A stretch of 64,000 bases of DNA from Roseomonas gilardii (GCF_001941945.1 NZ_CP015583.1:3417501-3481500), one strand, 5' to 3'. Positions 50,920-59,722 are shown, numbered from the stretch's first letter. Program-made: numbers and translations. Notes: generated by a model from the sequence alone, not told the origin.

Positions 50920-51132
50920 TTGACCGCGACCGACAATCTCCGCGTTCTGCGCCAGAATCTCCGGCAGGCCCGTGCCCATGTCGCCGCCAGCGTCATGGGG
51001 CGCGCCAATCTGCACGCCAACCAGGGCCGCCTTGGCCGGGTCCAGCGCCTGATGCTTTCCGTCAACCGGACGCTCTGGCCGCGCCAGGGCGAGGCAGGCA
51101 CGTCGGCGGAACGGGACGGCCTTCGGCACTGA
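50920..51132 (+). CDS. Small protein of unknown function, TTG start
   Basis: 70 aa. I recognise no family. The evidence that it is real: AGGAGGAAGAC placed exactly before TTG 50920, a plausible promoter 140 nt upstream, and a clean stop. The product is basic (Arg-rich), without a membrane segment: TATDNLRVLRQNLRQARAHV then NLHANQGRLGRVQRLMLSVN, probably two amphipathic helices, and a polar tail. It lies alone between the rhamnose cluster and the MocR gene. Could be a small regulatory or nucleic-acid-binding protein; function unknown. Confidence 0.5.
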   Translation: MTATDNLRVLRQNLRQARAHVAASVMGRANLHANQGRLGRVQRLMLSVNRTLWPRQGEAGTSAERDGLRH

Positions 51133-51204
51133 GCCAGGGCACCGGGGCATGATCCGCCGGCCCTCGCCCACGGATCATGCCCTGCCGCCTTCCAGGCCGG
51201 CGGG

Positions 51205-52638
51205 TCAGGCGGCCGCGGCACCGGGGCTCCAGGCCCGCACCGCCTCGCCCAGCCGCTCCGCCGCGCGCCGCAGCGCCGGCAGCGAATGGCCGGAGAATCC
51301 CAGCACGAAGCCATCCGGCCCCTGTTGCACCAGCCGGGTCTCCGACAGCAGCCAGCCCTCGATCCCGGCCGCCGCGCGGATGCGCGCCGCCGTCCCGGGC
51401 GGCCAGTCCTCCGGCAGCAGGGCCAGCAGGGAAAGACCCTGGTCGGGCACCGTTACGCGCAGCAGGCCACCGGAGGCGCGGGGCAGGAGCTCCGCCAGCA
51501 GGTCACGGGCGATCCGGTAGCGGGAGCGCATGCGCCGCACATGCGCGGCGAAACCGCCGTCCCGGATCAGCTCGGCCAGGGCCTCGCCGGTCAGGCTGGG
51601 CGGAAAGCGGTCGCCGACCAGCCGCGCGGCGGTGACCTTCTCCAGCAGTTCCCCCGGCAGCACCGCGAACCCCGTCCGCAGCCCGGGAAACAGCGTCTTG
51701 GAGAAGGTGCCGAGATAGATGACCCGTTCCCGCGCATCGATCCCCGCCAGGGCGGTGAGCGGCGGGCCGGCATAGCGGAACTCGCTGTCGTAGTCGTCCT
51801 CCACCACCCAGCTCCCCGCCTCGCGCGCCCAGTCGAGCAGGGCGAGGCGCCGCTCCATGCTCATCGTCACGCCGGTCGGGAACTGGTGGGATGGCGTGAC
51901 ATAGGCCAGCCGCGCCGCGGGAGCCTGACGCCGCCCCTCCTCCGCATCCAGCCCGTGACGGTCCACCGGGACGGGCACCAGCCGGGCGCCGCAGGCCTCC
52001 AGGATGCGCCGCGCCGAAGGATAGCCCGGGTCCTCCATCCACACAGCGTCGCCGGGGCGCAGCAGCACCTCGGCGCAGAGGCGCAGCGCCTGTTGCGTGC
52101 CGCTGGTGACGAGCACCCGTCCCGGATCGCAGGCGATGCCGCGCGTGGCCGCCAGATGCGCCGCGATGGCCTGGCGCAGCGCCTCCACGCCGCGCGGGTC
52201 GCCATAGCCGAAATGCGCCGCATCGGCCGTGAGGTGGCGGCGGATGAGGCGCCCGAACTGGCGCAGCAGCGCCGGGTCCGCCTGTGTGCGGCCCAGTGCG
52301 AAGGGCGCCTGCCCCGGTATGGGGATGGCAGCCCCGGCCGGCGCCGCGGCACCCGGCCCGCGCGGCACCCGGGCGGCCACGAAGGTGCCCGCCCCGACCC
52401 GGGCCTCGGCCAGCCCGTCGCTCAGGAGCTGCTCATAGGCGATGACCACGGCGTTGCGGCGCAGGCCGAGCTGGGTGGCGAGGTCCCGGCTGGAGGGCAG
52501 GCGCAGCCCGGGCGCCAGCCGTCCGCCCAGGATCGCGGCGCGCAGCCCCGCATGCAGCCGGCCCGACTGGCTGCCCGCCCCGTCCAGCAACAGGGGCATG
52601 TCCAGCACTTCGGGCTTGCGCCGGGAATTGGTCGGCAT
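51205..52638 (-). CDS. MocR/PdxR-type regulator (GntR HTH + aminotransferase domain)
   Basis: 477 aa. N-terminal winged helix (about 15-85: LPSSRDLATQLGLRRNAVV) joined to a fold-type I aminotransferase domain with WVVEDDYDSEFRYAG and PLP-Lys K314 in YLGTFSKTLFPGLR. Such proteins use PLP as an effector, controlling vitamin B6 or amino-compound genes. ATG 52638 has CGGAG at good distance; the ATG at 52677 would leave no promoter space. Divergent from a PNPOx-like flavoprotein gene, its probable target. Confidence 0.87.
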   Translation of the reverse strand: MPTNSRRKPEVLDMPLLLDGAGSQSGRLHAGLRAAILGGRLAPGLRLPSSRDLATQLGLRRNAVVIAYEQLLSDGLAEARVGAGTFVAARVPRGPGAAAPAGAAIPIPGQAPFALGRTQADPALLRQFGRLIRRHLTADAAHFGYGDPRGVEALRQAIAAHLAATRGIACDPGRVLVTSGTQQALRLCAEVLLRPGDAVWMEDPGYPSARRILEACGARLVPVPVDRHGLDAEEGRRQAPAARLAYVTPSHQFPTGVTMSMERRLALLDWAREAGSWVVEDDYDSEFRYAGPPLTALAGIDARERVIYLGTFSKTLFPGLRTGFAVLPGELLEKVTAARLVGDRFPPSLTGEALAELIRDGGFAAHVRRMRSRYRIARDLLAELLPRASGGLLRVTVPDQGLSLLALLPEDWPPGTAARIRAAAGIEGWLLSETRLVQQGPDGFVLGFSGHSLPALRRAAERLGEAVRAWSPGAAAA

Positions 52639-52650
52639 GGCACGCTCCGG

Positions 52651-52672
52651 ATTGGCCCTCGCACCGGCCAAT
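52651..52672. promoter_or_regulatory. Inverted repeat in the mocR / PNPOx-like divergent gap
   Basis: ATTGGCC (52651-52657) and GGCCAAT (52666-52672), a perfect 7-bp inverted repeat with an 8-nt spacer, 12 nt before the mocR start. The whole gap is only 75 nt, so this is the likely operator/promoter core for both genes. Confidence 0.5.
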
Positions 52673-52713
52673 TTCATGGGCTCATGATGACAGCGTCAAC
52701 CAAGGCCTTTCCG

Positions 52714-53427
52714 ATGTCCGAAACCCAGACCTATCCCGTCGAGGCGCGCAACCGCGTCAAGCGGCGGCACGACCGCGGCTTCTACGACCACGAGACCGTC
52801 CACCGCCTGCTCGATGCCGCGGCCCTCTGCCATGTCGCCTATGTCGTGGACGGGCAGCCCTATTGCACGCCGACCCTGTTCTGGCGCGAGGGCACCCGGC
52901 TCTACTGGCATGGCAGCAGCGCCAGCCGGATGCTGCGCAACCTGTCCGAAGGCCAGCCGGCCTGCCTGACCGTCACGCATTTCGACAGCTTGGTCCTGGC
53001 CCGCTGCGGCTTCAACCACTCCGCCGACTACCGCTCCGTGATGGCCTTCGGCCAGGCGAGGCTGGTGACCGACCCGGAGGAGAAGCGCCAGGCCCTGGTG
53101 ATGATGGTGGACCGCTTCTTCCCCCATCGCACCGCCGGGCTGCGCCAGAGCACGGAGCAGGAGATCAAGGCCACCGCCGTCGTCGTCATGGAGATCGAGA
53201 CCGCCTCCGCGAAGATCCGCGCCAAGGGTGTGGCCGATGACGAGGAGGATTACGACCTGCCGATCTACGCCGAGCGCCTGCCCATCCGCACGGTGATCGG
53301 CGCGCCGGAACCCTGCCCCCGCCTGCAGCCCGGCGTTGCGCGGCCAGCGGATCTGGCGGCCTATCGCGCGGAACGCCCGCTGGAGGAGGCCCTGGCCGAG
53401 GCGCATGCGGCGGTCTATCGTGACTGA
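52714..53427 (+). CDS. Pyridoxamine 5'-phosphate oxidase-like flavin-binding protein
   Basis: 237 aa with the FMN-binding split-barrel of the PNPOx-like (Putative_PNPOx/NimA) group: DAAALCHVAYVVDGQPYCTP near 34-53, LYWHGSSASRMLRNL, VLARCGFNHSADYRSVMAFG and a C-terminal IPIR-like LPIRTVIG. Unlike true PdxH it lacks the dimer-forming C-terminal PNPOx_C motif that I could see. ATG 52714 (MSETQTYPVEARNRVKR) is favoured; ATGs at 52684/52687 are alternatives but cut into the divergent gap. Role perhaps in flavin, haem or B6-related redox; unproven. Confidence 0.8.
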   Translation: MSETQTYPVEARNRVKRRHDRGFYDHETVHRLLDAAALCHVAYVVDGQPYCTPTLFWREGTRLYWHGSSASRMLRNLSEGQPACLTVTHFDSLVLARCGFNHSADYRSVMAFGQARLVTDPEEKRQALVMMVDRFFPHRTAGLRQSTEQEIKATAVVVMEIETASAKIRAKGVADDEEDYDLPIYAERLPIRTVIGAPEPCPRLQPGVARPADLAAYRAERPLEEALAEAHAAVYRD

Positions 53428-53503
53428 TCGCGCGGAGGGGCACCCGCCACCGCGCCCTTCCCGCCGCCCTGGTTCATGGGCAGGGGGATAGCCGGTGGGA
53501 AAC

Positions 53504-53543
53504 AGCCGGGGAAAATCGACGCTTCCGCATCCTTTCCCCGGCT
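53504..53543. terminator. Long-loop inverted repeat after the PNPOx-like gene
   Basis: AGCCGGGGAAA (53504-53514) and TTTCCCCGGCT (53533-53543) pair perfectly over 11 bp with an 18-nt loop, between the PNPOx-like gene and the MFS gene. It could terminate the former or act in the leader of the latter. Confidence 0.4.
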
Positions 53544-53622
53544 CCACCCGGCCGGAACCGTCTGGCACAGGCCGTGACAAGGTGACACAAGCCGCCGGAT
53601 TTTTCGGGAACGGGGTGGCCCT

Positions 53623-54858
53623 ATGGCGGAACCAGCCAAAGCCTTCGCAACATCGGATCAGGACAGGATCACGCCCGCCGCGCGGAAGGCGCTGTGGGGC
53701 TCCGCGCTGGGCTATGCCATGGACGGCTTCGACCTGCTGATCCTGGGCTTCATGCTGCGGGCCATCTCGGCCGATCTGGGGCTGACCCCGGCCCAGGCCG
53801 CCTCCCTGGTCACGGCGACGCTGGTCGGCGCGGTGATCGGCGGCGTGGGCTTCGGCATGCTGTCCGACCGGCTGGGGCGGGTGCGGGTGCTGACCTGGAC
53901 CATCATGCTCTTCGCCGTCTTCACCGGCCTCTGCGCCCTGGCCCAGGGCTACTGGGACCTGCTGATCTATCGCACCATCGCGGGCATCGGCCTGGGCGGC
54001 GAGTTCGGCATCGGCATGGCCCTGGTGGCCGAGGCCTGGCCCGCCTCGAAGCGTGCCCGCGCCTCCTCCTATGTCGGACTGGGCTGGCAGGCCGGCGTGC
54101 TACTCGCCGCCGTGGTGACGCCGATGCTGCTGCCGGTCATCGGCTGGCGCGGGATGTTCGCGGTCGGCCTGTTCCCGGCCATCGCCGCCTATTTCATCCG
54201 CCGCAGCCTGCACGAGCCGGATGTCTTTGTGGAACGCTTGGCGAAGGCGCCCGCCGCCTCGCCGCTGCGGCTGCTGGTGGCGGATCACCAGGCCCGGCGC
54301 AACAGCCTCGGCCTGGTGATCCTCTGCTCAGTGCAGAACTTCGGCTATTACGGCGTCATGATCTGGCTGCCGAACTACCTTTCCAGCCGGTTCGGCTTCG
54401 GCCTCACCCAATCCGCGACCTGGACCGCGGTGACCATCCTGGGCATGGCGGTGGGCATCTATGCCTTCGGGCAGGTGGCCGATCGCGTCGGGCGCAAGCC
54501 GGCCTTCCTCGGCTGGATGCTGGGCGCGGCGGTCATGGTCGTCGTCTATTCCAGGCTGACCGACCCGGCTGCGCTGCTGGTCGGCGGCGCGGTGATGGGC
54601 TTCTTCGTCAACGGCATGCTGGGCGGCTATGGCGCGCTGATGAGCGAGCTGTACCCGACGGCGGCCCGCGCCACGGCGCAGAACGTGCTGTTCAACATCG
54701 GCCGCGCGGTGGGCGGCTTCGGTCCGGTGGCCGTGGGTGCCGTGGCGGCCGCCTATGGCTTCGAGACCGCCATCGCCCTGCTGGCCCTGCTCTACATCCT
54801 CGACATCCTGGCCATGTGGTTCCTCATCCCGGAACGCCGTGGCGCGGAACTGGCCTGA
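53623..54858 (+). CDS. MFS transporter, aromatic acid:H+ / sialate symporter-like
   Basis: 411 aa, twelve predicted helices. Conserved MFS motifs: AMDGFDLLILGFML in helix 1 (the DGFD pattern of the aromatic acid:H+ symporter group), GMLSDRLGRVRVL in loop 2-3, and GQVADRVGRKPAF in loop 8-9; YRTIAGIGLGGEFGIGM in helix 4. C terminus LIPERRGAELA. Single gene, followed by a hairpin-rich gap and convergent with the FAD dehydrogenase gene. Substrate likely an organic acid. Confidence 0.87.
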   Translation: MAEPAKAFATSDQDRITPAARKALWGSALGYAMDGFDLLILGFMLRAISADLGLTPAQAASLVTATLVGAVIGGVGFGMLSDRLGRVRVLTWTIMLFAVFTGLCALAQGYWDLLIYRTIAGIGLGGEFGIGMALVAEAWPASKRARASSYVGLGWQAGVLLAAVVTPMLLPVIGWRGMFAVGLFPAIAAYFIRRSLHEPDVFVERLAKAPAASPLRLLVADHQARRNSLGLVILCSVQNFGYYGVMIWLPNYLSSRFGFGLTQSATWTAVTILGMAVGIYAFGQVADRVGRKPAFLGWMLGAAVMVVVYSRLTDPAALLVGGAVMGFFVNGMLGGYGALMSELYPTAARATAQNVLFNIGRAVGGFGPVAVGAVAAAYGFETAIALLALLYILDILAMWFLIPERRGAELA

Positions 54859-54899
54859 TCCAGTTCAGGCGCCGGCCGCAGGTCTGGCGTCGCGCCGTC

Positions 54900-55205
54900 C
54901 CGGGGGAAAGGCTCCGCCTTTCGCCCCGGACCCCCTATCCGCCAGGACCCTGCGGGCCCTGGACCCCATTCGCTGGTCTTCGCTGATGCCGGATCGCGCT
55001 GGAGAGCCAATGCTCTCCGGCGGGCTGCCGGTGCCACCAGCGCGGAAATGGTGATTTTCTTCTTCAGGAGCTCCGCCGCCCCACCTGCTCTCCAGGATCG
55101 GGCCGCAGGCTGACGGTTGCCACGGAAACCAACGAATGCCCGGGGTCCGGGGACCGGCTTCGGTCCCCGGCGGAGAGGGTGTGGGAGAGGCGGCGCCTCT
55201 CCCAC
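54900..55205. repeat. Mosaic of five hairpins in a gene-free gap
   Basis: The 372-nt convergent gap holds five stems: 54900-54929 (13 bp with one bulge), 54942-54962 (9 bp, one mismatch), 55001-55018 (GGAGAGC-CAAT-GCTCTCC), 55149-55168 (8 bp, loop GCTT) and 55181-55205 (12-bp arms GTGGGAGAGGCG). No coding frame looks genuine. It resembles the palindromic intergenic elements I recall from GC-rich alphaproteobacteria. It could also serve as a bidirectional terminator. Confidence 0.6.
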
Positions 55206-55230
55206 GGCGGGCGGCCATGAAGCGGAACGG

Positions 55231-56979
55231 TCAGGGCAATCCGGCCGCGCCACCGGCCAGGGCCACCTCCGGCTGCCGGGCTTCCGCCTGTGCCCCGGCC
55301 AGGTGCCGCGCGGCGATATAGCCGAAGACCAGGGCCGGCCCGAGGGTGATGCCGCCGCCCGGATAGTTGCCGCCCATGATGCTGGCCATGTCGTTGCCCG
55401 AGGCATAGAGGCCGGGGACGGGCCGCCCCGCCTCGTCCAGCACCCGCGCGTCGCCATCGGTGCGCAACCCGGCGAAGGTGCCGAGATCGCCCACCACCAC
55501 TTCCACGGCATAGAAGGGCCCCTTGGCGATCGGGGCCAGGCAGGGGTTGGGCTGGAATTCCGGGTCACCGTTGAAGCGGTTGTAGGCGGTCGATCCCTTG
55601 CCGAAGGCGCGGTCCTCACCCGTGGCGACGTCGCGGTTCCAGTCCGCCACCGTTGCCTCCAGCCCGCGCGGGTCGATCCCGGCCTTCTGCGCCAGTTCGG
55701 CCAGGCTGCGCCCGGCCTTCAGGTAGCCGGAGCGGATCTGCGGTCCCACCGGCACCGGGAAGGGCTTCACGAAGCCCAGGCCGAAGCGGCGGAGGAAGGG
55801 CTGGTCCACCACCAGGAAGGCGTGGACACGCTCGCCCGGCGGCGTCGCGGCGAAGAGCGCCTGGATGAAGTCGTGATAGGAATTCGCCTCGTTCACGAAG
55901 CGCCGCCCGTTCGGCAGCACGGCGATCAGGCCCGGCTTGGCCCGGTCGATGAAATGCGGGAAGACGCCCCAGCCGCCATCCTTGCGCGGCACGCGGGAGA
56001 CCGGCACCCAGGCCGCCGCGTTCGGATAGCCCTCCTCCACCGCCCCGCCGGCCTGTTCGCCGAGCCGCAGGCCGTCGCCGGTGTTGCCCTTCGGCGCCGG
56101 GGAGAAATGCCCCTGGTTCGTGCCGTCATGCGGGAACATCGCCCGGCGCCGCTCCAGGTCCTGTGGGAATCCGCCCGCGGCGAGAACCACGCCCCGGCGG
56201 ACGCGCAGGTGCTGCTCCTGCCCGTCGCGGCGGAGGACGGCGCCGCGCACCGCGCCGCCCTCCCGCTCCAGCCGGAGGACGGGCGCCTCCGTCCAGACCC
56301 GCACGCCACGGTCCAGCGCGCTGCGGAAGAGTCGCGCCGCCAGGGCGTTGCCGTTGGTCAGCAGCATGCCGCGCCCGTTCAGCGCGAGGTCCCGCGCATG
56401 CGCGCTCAGCCGCCGCGCCACATAGGCGGCGGAGGCCAGGGAGCGCGTGGCGTTGAAGAAGTGCTTCAGCTCCGGCCCCGACCCCACCATCAGCCCGGCG
56501 AAGGTCAGCTCCGGCAAAGGCGGGCGAAGGCGCTTCAACTCGCCGCCCAGCTCCTGCGCCCGGAAGTCGCGCGCCTTGATCGAACGTCCACCCGGACGCC
56601 CGCCCGGCGCCGTGGGGTGATAGTCGGAGAAGGCGGAGGCGGCCTCGAACTGCACCGCCGTCTCGCGCTCGAAGAAGGCCACCGCCTCCGCGCCCGTGTC
56701 CAGGAAGGCATCCACCGCCGGGGCGTTGAAATGGTTCCCTGCCTCGTGCCGCAGATAGGTGCGGGCGGCCTCGATGCTGTCCTCGATGCCGTCGCGGCAC
56801 GAGACGGGGTTGTTGGGCACCCAGAGAAAGCCGCCGGACAGGGCCGTGGTGCCGCCGACCCAGGGCTCCTTCTCCGCCACGATTACCGAGAGGCCGCGTG
56901 CCGCCGCGCTGACTGCCGCCGAAAGGCCGCCCGCGCCGGAGCCGACCACCAGCACGTCGCATTCCATCACGTCGCTCAT
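55231..56979 (-). CDS. FAD-dependent dehydrogenase, KstD/fumarate-reductase flavoprotein type
   Basis: 582 aa. N-terminal FAD motif VVGSGAGGLSAAVSAAARG (10-28), TTALSGGFLWVPNNP typical of 3-ketosteroid delta-dehydrogenases and related 3-oxo dehydrogenases, GVVLAAGGFPQD, and the C-terminal FAD block GGNYPGGGITLGPALVFGY. The enzyme probably desaturates or reduces next to a carbonyl in a cyclic substrate. GGGAGGAG precedes ATG 56979; 4-nt overlap (ATGA) with the Old Yellow Enzyme gene. Last gene of a four-gene leftward operon. Confidence 0.85.
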   Translation of the reverse strand: MSDVMECDVLVVGSGAGGLSAAVSAAARGLSVIVAEKEPWVGGTTALSGGFLWVPNNPVSCRDGIEDSIEAARTYLRHEAGNHFNAPAVDAFLDTGAEAVAFFERETAVQFEAASAFSDYHPTAPGGRPGGRSIKARDFRAQELGGELKRLRPPLPELTFAGLMVGSGPELKHFFNATRSLASAAYVARRLSAHARDLALNGRGMLLTNGNALAARLFRSALDRGVRVWTEAPVLRLEREGGAVRGAVLRRDGQEQHLRVRRGVVLAAGGFPQDLERRRAMFPHDGTNQGHFSPAPKGNTGDGLRLGEQAGGAVEEGYPNAAAWVPVSRVPRKDGGWGVFPHFIDRAKPGLIAVLPNGRRFVNEANSYHDFIQALFAATPPGERVHAFLVVDQPFLRRFGLGFVKPFPVPVGPQIRSGYLKAGRSLAELAQKAGIDPRGLEATVADWNRDVATGEDRAFGKGSTAYNRFNGDPEFQPNPCLAPIAKGPFYAVEVVVGDLGTFAGLRTDGDARVLDEAGRPVPGLYASGNDMASIMGGNYPGGGITLGPALVFGYIAARHLAGAQAEARQPEVALAGGAAGLP

Positions 56980-58175
56980 TCCTGTTCTCCTCCCATCGTG
57001 GCGGCCTCTGTCGTATCGGCCATGGCCCGCGCCAGCTCGGCCCGCCGCTGGCGCAGGACGCCGCCCATGCTCTGCTCCCGCTTGGCCAGCCAGACGCCAT
57101 GGCGTTCCGGCCAGCCGGCGTAGTCCTCCTCCAGCCCGAGCTGTTCCGCCGCGTGGCGGGGCCAGTAGGGGTCGCGCAGCGCCTCGCGCGCGATGGCGAT
57201 GAGATCCGCCTGCCCGTCCCGCAGCACCGCCTCGGCCTGCGGCCCGTCCAGGATCATGCCGACCGCCTGGGTGGGGACCGAGGCGCCCTGGCGGATGGCC
57301 TCGGCAAAGCCGCACTGGAAGCCGGGGCCGCGCGGCACGGCCAGGCGCCGCGTCTCCTCGGTCAGACCGCCGGAGGACACGTCGATCACATCGACGCCGA
57401 GCGCCTTGAGCCGCCGGGCGAGAAGGACGGAATCCTCCAGCCCCCAGCCGCCCTCGGCCCCATCCACGGCGGAGAGGCGGCAGAAGAGCGGCTTCGCGGC
57501 GGGCCAGGCCTCGCGCACCCGCGCCGCGATCTCCAGCGCGAGGCGCATGCGGCCTTCCCGATCGCCGCCATAGGCATCCTCGCGGCGGTTGGAGAGCGGG
57601 GAGAGGAAGCTCGCGACGAGATAGCCATGGCCGAAATGCAGCTCCAGCACGTCGAAGCCGGCGGCCTCGGCACGCCGGGTGGCGGCGGCGAAATCCCCGG
57701 TGACGCGGGCGATACCCGCCATGTCGAGCGCCTCGGGGCGACTCCAGGCGGGGCCGGCGGCGATGGCGCTCGGGCCCAGGCGGCGCCAGCCCCGCGCCGC
57801 GAGCTCGGCCTCGCCCAGCGCATGCCCGCCTTCCCAGAGCGGCGCGCTGCCGGCCTTGCGTCCCGCATGGGCAAGTTGCACGCCGATGGCGCCGCCCTGT
57901 TCGTGGACGAAGCGCACCACGCGGTGCAGCGGTTCCACCTGATGATCCGCCCAGAGGCCCAGATCGGCGATGCCGATGCGCCCTTCCGGCGAGACGGCGG
58001 TGCTTTCCGTCAGGATCAGCCCGGCGCCGCCCAGAGCGAACTTGCCGAGATGCACCAGGTGCCAGTCGGTGGCGCAGCCTTCCTCCGCCGCATGCTGGCA
58101 CATCGGCGAGATCACCACGCGATTCGGCAGCGTCAACCCGCGCAGCCGCAGCGGGGAGAAGAGCAGCGGCACCAT
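56976..58175 (-). CDS. NADH:flavin oxidoreductase, Old Yellow Enzyme family
   Basis: 399 aa FMN TIM-barrel ene-reductase of the YqjM/xenobiotic-reductase class: starts LFSPLRLRGLTLPNRVVISPMCQ, HAGRKA and HFGHGYLVASFLSPLSNRR as active-site elements, and SSGGLTEE with an FMN-phosphate region AIAREALRDPYW. The C-terminal ~40 residues (KREQSMGGVLRQRRAEL) extend beyond the barrel. ATG 58175 overlaps the EthD stop. Likely reduces an enone/enoate made or used by the FAD dehydrogenase next door. Confidence 0.87.
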   Translation of the reverse strand: MVPLLFSPLRLRGLTLPNRVVISPMCQHAAEEGCATDWHLVHLGKFALGGAGLILTESTAVSPEGRIGIADLGLWADHQVEPLHRVVRFVHEQGGAIGVQLAHAGRKAGSAPLWEGGHALGEAELAARGWRRLGPSAIAAGPAWSRPEALDMAGIARVTGDFAAATRRAEAAGFDVLELHFGHGYLVASFLSPLSNRREDAYGGDREGRMRLALEIAARVREAWPAAKPLFCRLSAVDGAEGGWGLEDSVLLARRLKALGVDVIDVSSGGLTEETRRLAVPRGPGFQCGFAEAIRQGASVPTQAVGMILDGPQAEAVLRDGQADLIAIAREALRDPYWPRHAAEQLGLEEDYAGWPERHGVWLAKREQSMGGVLRQRRAELARAMADTTEAATMGGEQE

Positions 58176-58876
58176 CACAGCACCCGGTGCGGTTCGACCA
58201 GAAAGGTCGTGATCTCGGCGATGAAATCGAGCGCATGGCGCTGCGACACCACGGCCGCAGGCGAGGCGAAGGCGGCTTCGAGGTCCTCGCGGCTGCGGAA
58301 CCACATCTCCACCACGCCATCGACGGGCAGGGCCTCGTAGGGCAGCGGATGGCGCGGGTCGCCGCCGCGCTGCACCACCAGGTTCTGCGTGTAGCCCGCG
58401 ATGCGGGGAAATTTCCGCACCGCCTCGGCATGGAAGCCGAACCACTCTTCGCGGAACCGCGCCGCATCCAGGCCGGGCCGGCGGCGCAGCAACGACATGC
58501 GCTTGATCAGCGGCCCGTCCTGCGTTGGCTCCTGTACTGGCACCACTAGGTTGGGCATGGCCAGCAGCACGCCGCGCAGCGTGGCGAAACGGTCGTTGTC
58601 CTCCGGAATGGGCGCGAATTCCGGGGAATCGACCGCCGCCTGCATCGCGGCCGCGTCGTCGAACCAGAGCTGCGAGACGCCGTCGAGCGCCCAGTCGCCG
58701 CGCGCATGGTCGATGGCGAGCTGCGAGCGGTCGGTCACGAGGTTCTGCGTGTAGCGCCGCAGCCCCGGCAGGCGCGTGGCGAGCGGCCCGTGCCTGTCCC
58801 GCCAGTGGCGGGCGAACTGATCCGGCGGCACCTCCGGCCGGCGCGTGAGGAGGCCCATGCGCAGCATCATCGGCAT
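58175..58876 (-). CDS. Tandem EthD-domain protein
   Basis: 233 aa made of two EthD (dimeric alpha-beta barrel) domains: MGLLTRRPEVPPDQFARHW with LRRYTQNLV (about 6-50), and SLLRRRPGLDAARFREEW with IAGYTQNLV (about 125-170). EthD proteins are poorly understood partners or lactone/polyketide-type catalysts in degradation pathways. ATG 58876 is chosen because it just clears the SDR stop; M at 58903 would overlap it. ATGA overlap with the OYE gene. Confidence 0.78.
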   Translation of the reverse strand: MPMMLRMGLLTRRPEVPPDQFARHWRDRHGPLATRLPGLRRYTQNLVTDRSQLAIDHARGDWALDGVSQLWFDDAAAMQAAVDSPEFAPIPEDNDRFATLRGVLLAMPNLVVPVQEPTQDGPLIKRMSLLRRRPGLDAARFREEWFGFHAEAVRKFPRIAGYTQNLVVQRGGDPRHPLPYEALPVDGVVEMWFRSREDLEAAFASPAAVVSQRHALDFIAEITTFLVEPHRVL

Positions 58877-58880
58877 CGCC

Positions 58881-59630
58881 TCAGAGCGCCAGATAGCCGC
58901 CATCGACCACCAGCACCGTGCCGGTGACGTAGCTCGCCATCCCGGAGGCCAGGAAGGCGACCGGGCCGACCAGTTCCTCCGGCTCGCCGTACCGGCCCAT
59001 GGGGATGCGGGCCAGGAAGCGGGCCGAGCGCTCGGGGTTGGAGCGCGTCGCCTCGGTCATGCGGGTGGCGAAGGTGCCGGGCGCGACGGCGTTCACCCGC
59101 ACGCCGTCCGGCGCCAGCTCCTGCGCCAGGCTCTGCGTCAGCGCGCGTACGCCCGCCTTGGAGACGGGATAGCTGACCGAGGTGGCGGTGGAGACGAAGG
59201 CCGCGATGGAGGCCATGTTCACCACGCTGCCGCGCCTGCGGCGCAACGCGGGCAACAGGGCGCGCGTGACGTTCAGCGTGCCGCGCAGGTTGACCGCCAT
59301 GGCGGCCTCCCAGGCATCGTCCAGCGCCGGGTCGTCGATGGAATGGCGCGGGCAGATGCCGGCATTGTTGACCAGCACGGAGACGTCGCCCGCTTCCTCC
59401 GCGAGGCGCGCGGCCAGGGCGCGGCAGGCGGGCAGGTCGGCGACATCCAGCGCATGGGCATAGGCCGTGCCGCCCGCCGCCCGGATGCGCTCCGCGGTGT
59501 GCGTCGCGGCATCGCCGTCGAGATCCGTGGCAACCACCGCCGCGCCATGCCGGGCGAGCCCCAGGCTGATCGCCGCGCCATTGCCCTGCCCCGCGCCGGT
59601 GACGAGTGCGAGATGCCCTGCAAGGAGCAT
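58881..59630 (-). CDS. Short-chain dehydrogenase/reductase
   Basis: 249 aa classical SDR. Cofactor motif TGAGQGNGAAI (11-21), NNAG at about 88-91, catalytic S-Y-K in NMASIAAF and SYPVSKAG, C-terminal GGYLAL. The acidic residue after beta-2 (ATDLDGD) predicts NAD preference. AAGGAAA precedes ATG 59630. First gene of the operon SDR-EthD-OYE-FAD dehydrogenase, divergent from the liv-type transporter. Substrate unknown, probably a cyclic alcohol. Confidence 0.87.
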   Translation of the reverse strand: MLLAGHLALVTGAGQGNGAAISLGLARHGAAVVATDLDGDAATHTAERIRAAGGTAYAHALDVADLPACRALAARLAEEAGDVSVLVNNAGICPRHSIDDPALDDAWEAAMAVNLRGTLNVTRALLPALRRRRGSVVNMASIAAFVSTATSVSYPVSKAGVRALTQSLAQELAPDGVRVNAVAPGTFATRMTEATRSNPERSARFLARIPMGRYGEPEELVGPVAFLASGMASYVTGTVLVVDGGYLAL

Positions 59631-59722
59631 TGGAGTTTCCTTCCCGTTCCATGGCCGCTCCGTGCCGGGGGCGCCAGGAGGCGCCGGCGGGCCGGGCGGG
59701 ATTGCGGAAAGGCAAACACAGA

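Noticed and set aside
55117-57123. 668-codon plus-strand frame opposite the FAD dehydrogenase
   Set aside because: Shadow frame; the minus-strand gene has a complete FAD fold and ribosome-binding site.
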